Below, piece after piece: positions 1 to 5,639 of a stretch of DNA of 6,462 nucleotides. A program made the position numbers and the translations under genes. Every line of letters starts with the position of its first letter. Positions within the stretch are counted from its first letter, which is position 1. Below the pieces are notes generated by a model that was given only the letters and a program-made list of their open reading frames with translations, searched no databases and was not told the DNA's origin. Source of the DNA: Syntrophomonadaceae bacterium (lineage in GTDB: Bacteria > Bacillota > Syntrophomonadia > Syntrophomonadales > Syntrophomonadaceae); assembly GCA_028686565.1 (NCBI GenBank), contig JAQUBU010000133.1, positions 1 through 6,462 on the forward strand. Reading direction: 5' to 3'.

Positions 1-1
1 C

Positions 2-1927
2 AAGTTAACCGGCACGAAAACAATCCTGGATAAGAAGGGTCCCCAGGGGGTTGTAAACTGGATAAAAGCCCAGGATAAACTACTGCTTACCGATACCACT
101 ATGAGGGATGCGCACCAATCTTTAATGGCAACCCGGGTTAGAACGGTGGATATGTTAAGAATTGCTGAGGCCACTGCGCATTTGGGCAGAGATCTGTTTT
201 CTCTGGAAATGTGGGGTGGAGCTACGTTTGATGTTGCTTACCGCTTTCTGAAAGAAAGCCCCTGGGAAAGACTGACTGAAATTCGCAAAAAGATTCCCAA
301 TATTATGCTGCAGATGTTAATTCGCGGAGCCAACACGGTTGGATATACAAATTATCCTGATAATATGGTCAGAGAATTTATTCGCGAAGCAGCCAGCTCG
401 GGTATAGACATCTTCAGGATTTTTGACTCTTTAAACTGGCTTCAGGGCATGGAAGTAGCAATTGATGAAACCTTAAAAACAGGTAAGCTTGCGGAGGCTT
501 GTATTTGTTATACAGGGGATATTTTAGATGAAAGAAGAGACAAATACTCTCTAAAATACTATGTGGAAAATGCCAAGCAAATCGAAAAAATGGGAGCCCA
601 TATTCTGGGGCTTAAGGACATGGCAGGACTTTTGAAACCCTATGCGGCACAAAAACTAATTAGAGCACTTAAGAACGAGATATCGATCCCTATTCATTTG
701 CATACCCATGATACCAGCGGTAATGGAGTGGCTACCATACTTATGGCCGCCGAAGCTGGAGTCGATATAGTGGATACAGCATTTAACAGCATGTCCGGAC
801 TTACCAGTCAGCCAGCTCTTAATTCGGTAGTAGCAGCTCTGGAAAACACCAATAGAGATACGGGTATTAATCTGGATGAGATTCAGGAGATTGCTGACTA
901 TTGGAGCGATATAAGGCCCATATACAGTCAATTTGAGTCGGGTTTAAAATCAGGCACGGCTGAAGTGTATAAGTATGAGATTCCCGGAGGGCAATACTCC
1001 AATCTCAAACCGCAGGTTGTGAGTTTTGGATTGGGACACAAGTTCCAGGAAGTAAAGGAAATGTATAAAACAGTGAACGATATGCTGGGCGACATAGTAA
1101 AGGTAACTCCTTCATCAAAACTAGTGGGAGATCTGGCTATATTTATGGTCAGAAATGACTTGACTCCGGAAAACATCATAGAAAAGGGCAAGGATTTAGC
1201 TTTTCCTGATTCAGCAGTTGCATATTGTGAAGGGATGATGGGCCAGCCAGTAGGCGGTTTTCCGCTTGATATACAAGATGTTGTCCTGAAGGGGAAAACT
1301 GCTATAACCTGCCGCCCGGGAGAATTATTGGAGCCAGCCGATTTTGATGCTGTTAAGAAGAGCCTTGAAGAGAAATTCAATATCAAGCCATCGATGAAAG
1401 AAATTTTAAGCTATGCTTTATATCCCAAAGTATATGAAGAATATCTGGAGTTTAAAAAGACCTTTGGAGATTTAAGCCGCATGAACAGTCTGGTATTCTT
1501 CAATGGGATAAGCGAAGGTGAAGTTTGTGAAGTCGAAGTTGACGAAGGCAAAATATTTATCGTTAAGCTTATTAATATAGGTAAGATTGATAAAGATGGT
1601 TTCAGAAAGATTGATTTTGAGGTAAACGGTAATCCCCGGGAGATAACTATATTGGATAAGGTTTATAAAAAAGGAGATATAACGCCGTCAACCATTTTTG
1701 CTGAACCCGGAAATAAAAATGAGATTGGTGCCAGCATCCCGGGTACAGTTGCTCAGATACTGGTCAAAGATGGTGATATGGTAAAGGCCGGTCAAAGTCT
1801 TATAATTATTGAAGCTATGAAGATGGAGACCCAGGTAGTTGCTCCGATAAGTGGTAAAGTTTTAAGTGTAAGCGTGATCCAGGGGCAGCAGGTCAAGAAT
1901 GGGGAACTTTTAGTGAAAATAGAATAG
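2..1927 (+). CDS. pyc: Pyruvate carboxylase, C-terminal part (5' end outside window)
   Basis: Cytosolic biotin enzyme that carboxylates pyruvate to oxaloacetate, refilling the TCA cycle and feeding gluconeogenesis or amino-acid synthesis. The reading frame is open from base 2, so the ATG at 101 is internal and 641 residues are visible, against about 1,140-1,150 for the whole single-chain enzyme; the biotin carboxylase half should lie upstream. Residues 4-21 (GTK...GP.GVVNWI) are the linker typical of single-chain enzymes. Then follow the carboxyltransferase barrel with DTTMRDAHQS (31-40), the GLKDMAG lysine that is carbamylated in this family (K205) and the metal-binding HLHTHD (232-237), the conserved allosteric/PYC_OADA region, and a biotinyl domain with EAMKM, whose biotin-accepting lysine is residue 607 (codon 1820-1822). 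All key residues seen are intact. A terminator follows 24 bp after the stop, so this is the last gene of its transcript. Alternative: a two-subunit PycB or oxaloacetate decarboxylase alpha chain, disfavoured by the linker. Confidence 0.96.
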   Translation, partial: KLTGTKTILDKKGPQGVVNWIKAQDKLLLTDTTMRDAHQSLMATRVRTVDMLRIAEATAHLGRDLFSLEMWGGATFDVAYRFLKESPWERLTEIRKKIPNIMLQMLIRGANTVGYTNYPDNMVREFIREAASSGIDIFRIFDSLNWLQGMEVAIDETLKTGKLAEACICYTGDILDERRDKYSLKYYVENAKQIEKMGAHILGLKDMAGLLKPYAAQKLIRALKNEISIPIHLHTHDTSGNGVATILMAAEAGVDIVDTAFNSMSGLTSQPALNSVVAALENTNRDTGINLDEIQEIADYWSDIRPIYSQFESGLKSGTAEVYKYEIPGGQYSNLKPQVVSFGLGHKFQEVKEMYKTVNDMLGDIVKVTPSSKLVGDLAIFMVRNDLTPENIIEKGKDLAFPDSAVAYCEGMMGQPVGGFPLDIQDVVLKGKTAITCRPGELLEPADFDAVKKSLEEKFNIKPSMKEILSYALYPKVYEEYLEFKKTFGDLSRMNSLVFFNGISEGEVCEVEVDEGKIFIVKLINIGKIDKDGFRKIDFEVNGNPREITILDKVYKKGDITPSTIFAEPGNKNEIGASIPGTVAQILVKDGDMVKAGQSLIIIEAMKMETQVVAPISGKVLSVSVIQGQQVKNGELLVKIE

Positions 1928-1950
1928 CTTTGCAGATCAGGAAGTTGTGA

Positions 1951-1985
1951 AGCCTATCCCTGTAATATTCGGGATAGGCTTTTTT
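1951..1985 (+). terminator. Rho-independent terminator of pyc
   Basis: A perfect 10-bp stem, AGCCTATCCC pairing with GGGATAGGCT, encloses a 10-nt loop and runs straight into six T residues (1980-1985). It starts 24 bp after the pyruvate carboxylase stop codon. The T run is on the + strand side, so it mainly terminates the pyc transcript. Confidence 0.94.
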
Positions 1986-1992
1986 AGTAGTT

Positions 1993-2008
1993 TGCTGTTT
2001 AAGCAGCA
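1993..2008. repeat. Small inverted repeat in pyc-NMO intergenic region
   Basis: TGCTG and CAGCA form a 5-bp stem around a 6-nt loop just after the pyc terminator. It overlaps the first of three GCAGCAGT words in this intergenic stretch (2003-2010, 2128-2135, 2182-2189). The last two belong to a 12-bp direct repeat CGTTGCAGCAGT at 2124-2135 and 2178-2189. No function can be assigned. Confidence 0.4.
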
Positions 2009-2034
2009 GTTGGTTTAATAATATTTTGTCTTGG

Positions 2035-2092
2035 TTATAACGAGGTAAAAAATATGTCCCCTGCTTCTTTAATGCGGTTCGAGTTCCTATTA
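2035..2092. repeat. Dispersed repeat, copy A (related to copy B at 3892-3947)
   Basis: This stretch shares its ends with 3892-3947: both begin with TTATAACGAGG followed by an A-rich run and ATG, and both end with GTTCCTATTA. About two thirds of positions match when aligned with one gap, and the centre is the variable part. Copy A lies between the convergent genes pyc and nitronate monooxygenase, as copy B lies between Nudix and MerR genes. Its central hairpin is weak (CTGC with GCGG including one G-T pair), unlike the strong stem of copy B. It also holds a possible 18-codon ORF (2054-2110) after a GAGG, which I do not call as a gene. Confidence 0.5.
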
Positions 2093-2181
2093 ACAGGTGG
2101 CGGGTTCTAGCGAGGCGCTGTCTCGTTGCAGCAGTATGTTGAAACTACTGCGCAGTTTCTTCTGGTGCTTAAATCCGCGTT

Positions 2182-2201
2182 GCAGCAGTTTTTTCCGCTG
2201 C
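2182..2201 (-). terminator. Possible hairpin terminator of the nitronate monooxygenase gene
   Basis: GCAGCAG and CCGCTGC form a 7-bp stem (one G-U pair when read on the - strand) around a 6-nt homopolymer loop, directly adjoining the stop codon of the - strand gene. There is no T run behind it on the - strand, so it may act as a 3' end stabiliser or a weak terminator instead. Confidence 0.35.
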
Positions 2202-3167
2202 TTAAAATTTCTGAAGATTGTCACGCAATATTTGCTCCGCCTGTTTCACCATCCCGTCAAGTAATTGACTGCAGCTGAGTACATCATTAACCAGTCCGTT
2301 AGATTGGCCGACATAAAAGGCGGCCTCATTAACATCTCCGGTCTGCCAGGCTTCTTTAACCATTTGCCCGGAAAGCAAAGGCCAGAGTTCTTCAGTTTTA
2401 CCATGTTCTTCAATATCAAGGATTTGCTTTACCAGATTGTTTTTTAAAGCCCGCCCCTGCATGCCGATAGATTTCGTTATCAAGGTGGTGTCATTTTCCT
2501 GGCGTTTAAGGATTTCATTCTTGATATTCTGGTGAACCAGGCATTCCTGGGTGGCGATGAAGCGCGTAGCCATCATAATTCCGTGGGCACCCAGAACCAA
2601 AGCTGCAGCCAGACCGCGGCCATCAGCGATTCCGCCGGTAGTAATAACCGGTATTTTTACAGTCTCAGCAATACGGGGGGTAAGGACCATGGTTGAAACA
2701 TCGTCATTGAGGGGGTGCCCGCCTTCCTCAAAACCAGCCGCAATAACGGCGTCATAGCCCAGCATTTCACAGTGAAGAGCGTGTCTGACTGCTCCTACCT
2801 TATGCATAATTTTGATTCCTGCCTCATGAACCATATTGATGTATTTTTCAGCTGGTTTGCCGGAAACCTCAATGGCTGCTACCTTTTCTTCGCAACATAC
2901 CCGGAAGTAGTCATCATAAGTCTCTTCACTGATTCGGAAAGAAGGCATAAGGGTAATATTTACTCCAAAAGGCTTGTCGGTAAGTGCTTTGGTCATTTTA
3001 ACAGCAGTTAGAAATTCCTCGCCGGAATCGTAGTTGGCAGCAGTTAAATTGCCCAAACCGCCAGCATTGGAAACGGCAGCGCAAAGATCAGGCTTGCACA
3101 GCCACAACATTCCGCCGCATATAATAGGATATTTGATTCCAAATAATTCGGTCATTCTGGTTTGCAT
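2202..3167 (-). CDS. FMN-dependent nitronate monooxygenase / FabK-family oxidoreductase
   Basis: A 321-residue TIM-barrel flavoprotein of the 2-nitropropane dioxygenase/nitronate monooxygenase family, which also includes the enoyl-ACP reductase FabK. Visible hallmarks are the N-terminal YPIICGGM (13-20) with SNAGGLG (33-39), DKPFGVN (64-70), the GFEEGGHP loop (145-152) with the family's catalytic His151, and the FMN-phosphate loop TTGGIADGRG (177-186) followed by LGAHGIMMATRF. Length is normal for the family. The start is supported by GGGAGG about 7 nt upstream. It is a single-gene unit, convergent with pyc and divergent from the Nudix gene. No fatty-acid synthesis genes adjoin it, so an enoyl-ACP reductase role is not supported by context. 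The N-terminus (MxTRxTELxxIxYPI.xGGM) does look FabK-like, so nitronate oxidation versus enoyl reduction cannot be decided by eye. Family certain, substrate unknown. Confidence 0.88.
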   Translation of the reverse strand: MQTRMTELFGIKYPIICGGMLWLCKPDLCAAVSNAGGLGNLTAANYDSGEEFLTAVKMTKALTDKPFGVNITLMPSFRISEETYDDYFRVCCEEKVAAIEVSGKPAEKYINMVHEAGIKIMHKVGAVRHALHCEMLGYDAVIAAGFEEGGHPLNDDVSTMVLTPRIAETVKIPVITTGGIADGRGLAAALVLGAHGIMMATRFIATQECLVHQNIKNEILKRQENDTTLITKSIGMQGRALKNNLVKQILDIEEHGKTEELWPLLSGQMVKEAWQTGDVNEAAFYVGQSNGLVNDVLSCSQLLDGMVKQAEQILRDNLQKF

Positions 3168-3204
3168 AGTTCAACCTCCCTTGTGTAATTTGCTTCTTTG
3201 AACG

Positions 3205-3233
3205 ATTCTAGCGCGCAATAAAAATCTTGCTAA
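3205..3233 (-). promoter_or_regulatory. Candidate sigma-A promoter for the nitronate monooxygenase gene
   Basis: Read on the - strand, TTAGCA (3228-3233) and TAGAAT (3205-3210) are separated by 17 bp. The -10 has five of six consensus bases and the -35 four of six. It would start transcription about 30 nt before the start codon at 3167. This is the best-placed pair I found in this AT-rich interval, not a proven promoter. Confidence 0.35.
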
Positions 3234-3366
3234 CATTTAAGACAAGTTAAGCACTTACGGGAGCATCCTATTCTCCCAATACATAACATGTAATATATTA
3301 AAATGATATCTAATGTTTTGTCCTTTGTCAAAGAAAAGAATCGATCTTAACATGAACTAATAACAA

Positions 3367-3395
3367 TTGATGATTGGTAGTGGATGAATTACAAT
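3367..3395 (+). promoter_or_regulatory. Candidate sigma-A promoter for the Nudix unit
   Basis: TTGATG (3367-3372) and TACAAT (3390-3395) are separated by exactly 17 bp; four of six and five of six consensus bases match. Transcription would begin near 3402, leaving a leader of roughly 45 nt before the short ORF at 3449. A weaker overlapping alternative is TTGGTA with TACTAT (3374-3403, 18-bp spacer). Confidence 0.45.
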
Positions 3396-3448
3396 TTTAC
3401 TATGAACCTTGGAACGAAAATTATTTAAGAAAAGTGGAGGATTTTGTT

Positions 3449-3481
3449 ATGAGGCTAGTTTTTAAAGGAATACTTTTATGA
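3449..3481 (+). CDS. 10-residue upstream ORF translationally coupled to the Nudix gene
   Basis: ATG at 3449 opens a 10-codon ORF (MRLVFKGILL) whose TGA overlaps the ATG of the Nudix gene as ATGA (3478-3481). It is preceded by the best ribosome binding site of the unit, GTGGAGG, ending 8 nt before the ATG, while the Nudix start has only a weaker AAAGGA inside this short ORF. The arrangement is what one expects for translational coupling, in which ribosomes finishing the leader restart on the Nudix gene. There is no run of one amino acid's codons as in an amino-acid attenuator. The peptide itself may have no function; I infer translation only from the SD and overlap. Confidence 0.5.
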   Translation: MRLVFKGILL

Positions 3482-3897
3482 ATGAAGCTAAAAGAATCAT
3501 CTTTTCAGTAAAGGCACTTATATTTAATGGTGGTAAATTCCTGGCTCTTCATAAGAAATCCAATTACCGGATGCCAGTATTTTTATGGGATTTGCCCGGA
3601 GGTACAATGGAATTTGGTGAAGCACCACAGGAAACTATTGTGAGAGAAATCGTCGAAGAGACTTCTCTAAATGTGAGTAATCTGATCCTATATGATACCT
3701 GGATACACAAAAAGGATGAAATGACCCAACTTGCCGGTGTTATTTACTTATGTCAAACAGGGGACACAGAGGTCATGCTGTCAAATGAACACGACAGGTT
3801 TATATGGCTGACTTTGGATGCCCCTGATGTTAATTCGGTGCATCCGGCTTTTAGAACCGCAATTGCTAAGCTGCGAGATGAGCGCCGCAAATTATAA
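3478..3897 (+). CDS. Nudix hydrolase
   Basis: A 139-residue cytosolic Nudix-fold pyrophosphatase that would hydrolyse a nucleoside diphosphate linked to some other group, with Mg2+. The Nudix box is at residues 42-64: G42, five residues, E48, seven residues, then REIVEETSL. It keeps the metal-binding REUxEE core, but the usual Gly of the final GU is Ser63. The size fits a single-domain MutT-like protein, and LPGGTMEFGE is the standard lead-in. The start at 3478 is fixed by an in-frame stop just upstream (3463-3465); AAAGGA lies 8 nt before it. The start codon overlaps the stop of a 10-codon ORF with a strong ribosome binding site, so coupled translation is likely. Downstream is a strong hairpin. 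Nudix families cannot be told apart reliably by eye, so the substrate (oxidised nucleotide, ADP-ribose, NADH or other) is left open. Confidence 0.92.
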   Translation: MNEAKRIIFSVKALIFNGGKFLALHKKSNYRMPVFLWDLPGGTMEFGEAPQETIVREIVEETSLNVSNLILYDTWIHKKDEMTQLAGVIYLCQTGDTEVMLSNEHDRFIWLTLDAPDVNSVHPAFRTAIAKLRDERRKL

Positions 3898-3947
3898 CGA
3901 GGCGAAAAGATGACCCGGCCGCTTAAAGAAGCGGTCGGGTTCCTATT
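3892..3947. repeat. Dispersed repeat, copy B (related to copy A at 2035-2092)
   Basis: Shares TTATAACGAGG at its left end, the following A-rich run plus ATG, and GTTCCTATTA at its right end with copy A. It overlaps the last codons of the Nudix gene and contains the strong hairpin listed separately. A 13-codon ORF (3910-3951) starts at the shared ATG, 7 nt after GAGG. From ATG to the shared end, both copies are 39 nt long and would end in Phe-Leu-Leu. The differences are not concentrated in third codon positions, so coding is doubtful. Confidence 0.5.
3913..3940. terminator. Strong 12-bp hairpin between Nudix and MerR genes
   Basis: ACCCGGCCGCTT pairs with AAGCGGTCGGGT over 12 bp (one G-U) around an AAAG loop, beginning 15 bp after the Nudix stop. 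It lies between convergent genes, so it may serve both. The + strand side continues TCCTATTA and the - strand side CATCTTTTC, so neither T tract is strong; a terminator or mRNA 3'-end barrier is the likely role. Confidence 0.65.
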
Positions 3948-4002
3948 ATAGACTGTAAATATTTTTGTGTAAATCCTTCAGATGGCAAAATAACATCAAA
4001 TG

Positions 4003-4016
4003 GAGGATCTCTCCTC
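4003..4016 (-). terminator. Weak hairpin after the MerR gene
   Basis: On the - strand, GAGGA and TCCTC form a 5-bp stem closing a GAGA tetraloop, 5 bp after the MerR stop codon, and are followed by a T-rich but broken run. It is too short to be a convincing terminator alone; the 12-bp hairpin further on may do the job. Confidence 0.3.
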
Positions 4017-4021
4017 AATCG

Positions 4022-4849
4022 CTATTTTAGCTTGACTGGAATCTGGATTTCGGTAAGCCATTCATCGGGGTTTTCTTTGTTCCAGATGCCATCAATATAA
4101 GATTCCCTTGGCAAGCCGGTTATATCGTAAGAGTTTTCTTCAATCCATTTCATTATTGCACCATACCCCATTCCCAATGTGGAGTAAGGGCCTTGGTGAA
4201 TAACACACGCAGCTGTCTTGACACCATCAATTTTCTTGAATTTAATTATATCTGAGTCATTGCCAAAACCTGTGACTGCTTCACATATCTCTACATCGAT
4301 GTTTGATTCCTTATATTCGCCATCATGGTAAAGGGTAAAGCAATAACCTGGTGTTGTACATTTTACCTTCTGTTCTACCATATATTTACCCATCTCAGGG
4401 TAAATGGTATTAAACGCTTCGTAATTCGGGATTATTTTTCTCATAGAAGCTACAATAACTTCCGGAAGTTCTTTTAAAATAACATTGTGCATCATAAATA
4501 CTACCTCCTGTTTTAAATTTTTCAGATAAGATTCAACCTGGTTAAGTTTAGCCTGTTCATCCTCAATAGTCTTTGATATAGCTGACTTCTTTCCTTCAAG
4601 GTAATCAATCATTCTGCCCGGGGAAAAATCCTTGTCCATCACTTCAATTATTTCACTAAGCGAGAATCCGATTTGTTTGAGTGCCAGTATTCTGTGCAGA
4701 ACCAGCAGTTGATCTGATGAATAATATCTGTATCCAGTCGTTTCATCTACATGGCAAGGCTTAAGAAGTCCGATATCATCATAATGTCTAAGTGTTTTAA
4801 CTGTTATTTTATTCATCTTTGAAAAGACACCAATTTTGTACATAAACAT
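4022..4849 (-). CDS. MerR-family transcriptional regulator with GyrI-like effector domain (BmrR/BltR type)
   Basis: A 275-residue cytosolic DNA-binding protein. Residues 4-72 are the MerR winged helix-turn-helix (YKIGVFSKMNKITVKTLRHY, then DDIGLLKP and TGYRYYSSDQL); 75-118 is the dimerising coiled helix; and 122-273 is a GyrI-like small-molecule-binding domain, with ACVIHQGPYSTLG and the C-terminal WLTEIQIPV carrying the conserved Glu267. Such proteins bend an over-long promoter spacer to activate transcription when they bind a drug-like or lipophilic cation. Two start codons are possible. The ATG at 4849 is only 4 nt after AGGAG; the ATG at 4843 is 10 nt after and gives the family-typical MYKIG start, so 4843 may be the true one. 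A MerR-type promoter precedes the gene, suggesting it controls itself. No efflux pump gene is adjacent on either side, so the regulated target is unclear. Confidence 0.92.
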   Translation of the reverse strand: MFMYKIGVFSKMNKITVKTLRHYDDIGLLKPCHVDETTGYRYYSSDQLLVLHRILALKQIGFSLSEIIEVMDKDFSPGRMIDYLEGKKSAISKTIEDEQAKLNQVESYLKNLKQEVVFMMHNVILKELPEVIVASMRKIIPNYEAFNTIYPEMGKYMVEQKVKCTTPGYCFTLYHDGEYKESNIDVEICEAVTGFGNDSDIIKFKKIDGVKTAACVIHQGPYSTLGMGYGAIMKWIEENSYDITGLPRESYIDGIWNKENPDEWLTEIQIPVKLK

Positions 4850-4883
4850 AAATCTCCTATGCGCATATTTGATCTATGGTTCA

Positions 4884-4914
4884 ATTCTAAATCCTACCGT
4901 AACAGGAGTGTCAA
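4884..4914 (-). promoter_or_regulatory. MerR-type promoter/operator with 19-bp spacer upstream of the MerR gene
   Basis: On the - strand a perfect -35, TTGACA (4909-4914), and a -10, TAGAAT (4884-4889), are separated by 19 bp. Normal promoters have about 17 bp; 19-20 bp is the mark of promoters activated by MerR-family proteins. The spacer carries the inverted repeat TCCT-N8-AGGA (4892-4907), centred almost exactly on its middle, as in MerR operators. The start would fall near 4877, about 30 nt before the MerR start codon. Autoregulation is inferred from position. Confidence 0.8.
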
Positions 4915-4937
4915 TGATTTATATATACTTGGATGCT

Positions 4938-5624
4938 TTATGGAATTAGTGTACCAGCACCTGGAACATTATCTTTTATTGCTCTCATCACTATATTATC
5001 CTTACTTTTTAGGCCTTGTGTCAGTAAAACTGCAGTTGATGATGCAGTATCGATGAGTATTGTTCCGGTTCCGGATATCAAGTATTGCCATGCCATGTGC
5101 TGCTCAGCTTTTCCATTACCATACACGCCTACTTCAATTTTTGCAGATTTCGGTAAGGCTACTAGACTATTTACATCAACATAACAATGATTATCATCTA
5201 AGATTTCACTTATGATTGGGCCGCCGGTCATTATTCCTATTTTTCCCGATCCTTTAAACTCATAGCGAGTAATAGAAGAAGTAGCTAAAATATTTGGCCA
5301 TGATTGGTAAATGCGGTTTACTTCTAAATTATCGGGATAAAACAGGACGTTTTTAACATCGAAGAGCAATTCATCTGTAACCGGTATTATATTGACATAG
5401 CATCCAGATGGCAGAGACAGTACAAAGCTACAGGGTCCTGATATTATTGACTCATATAAGCGGTTTCCTGCAAATGCGTGTTTAATCTTCACTCGGCGAT
5501 CTTCACGCAGGTTTCCATCTCCGTGAAACATTATAATTGTGCTCGGTTCTAAAATACGGACTGTATCTGAACTGTTTTCCAATGAGATTTTAACTGTTTG
5601 CAAATTTAATAGATCAACATTCAT
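4938..5624 (-). CDS. AIM24-like beta-rich protein
   Basis: A 228-residue protein with no signal peptide or membrane segment, so probably cytosolic. It resembles the AIM24 (formerly DUF124) family, beta-sandwich proteins of unsettled function in bacteria and linked to inner-membrane organisation in yeast mitochondria. The likeness lies in GPCSFVLSLPSG (63-74), GSGKIGIMTGG (125-135), YVDVNSLVA (148-156) and the GTGTILIDT strand (185-193). Two segments look like copies of one another: residues 63-102 and 125-165 share a Gly-led strand, a turn and a D-V-x-x-L/V pattern, as expected for the family's pseudo-repeat. Spacing from the upstream coiled-coil gene is 15 bp, and its GAGGAG ribosome site overlaps that gene's end, so the two form an operon. 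The match is a by-eye family call and the copy is divergent. Confidence 0.6.
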   Translation of the reverse strand: MNVDLLNLQTVKISLENSSDTVRILEPSTIIMFHGDGNLREDRRVKIKHAFAGNRLYESIISGPCSFVLSLPSGCYVNIIPVTDELLFDVKNVLFYPDNLEVNRIYQSWPNILATSSITRYEFKGSGKIGIMTGGPIISEILDDNHCYVDVNSLVALPKSAKIEVGVYGNGKAEQHMAWQYLISGTGTILIDTASSTAVLLTQGLKSKDNIVMRAIKDNVPGAGTLIP

Positions 5625-5639
5625 CCCGGTCTATCTCCT

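Larger units (their letters stand above)
3168..3448. other. Divergent intergenic region, nitronate monooxygenase / Nudix
   Basis: An AT-rich non-coding stretch between divergently transcribed genes. It holds the two candidate promoters listed separately, and a 5-bp inverted repeat GGGAG/CTCCC at 3259-3277 with a 9-nt loop. I see no convincing coding region, RNA gene or riboswitch in it. Confidence 0.6.

Noticed and set aside
656..1386. Two - strand open frames of 91 and 152 codons inside the pyruvate carboxylase gene
   Set aside because: They lie antisense to a gene with intact catalytic motifs, have no recognisable domain and no convincing ribosome site; they are shadows of the real frame.
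2..1927. Two-subunit pyruvate carboxylase PycB or oxaloacetate decarboxylase alpha subunit
   Set aside because: The frame is open to the window edge and carries the GTK...GP.GVVNWI linker that joins the biotin carboxylase half in single-chain enzymes.
2265..3011. Three + strand open frames opposite the nitronate monooxygenase gene
   Set aside because: Antisense to a clear flavoprotein gene, low-complexity composition, no family resemblance.
3259..3277. GGGAG/CTCCC hairpin as a terminator or riboswitch
   Set aside because: Only 5 bp with a 9-nt loop, no T run on either side and no conserved riboswitch core; kept only as a note on the intergenic region.
4859..5184. Two + strand open frames overlapping the MerR promoter and the AIM24-like gene
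   Set aside because: They run across the MerR operator and antisense to the AIM24-like gene, with no good ribosome site.
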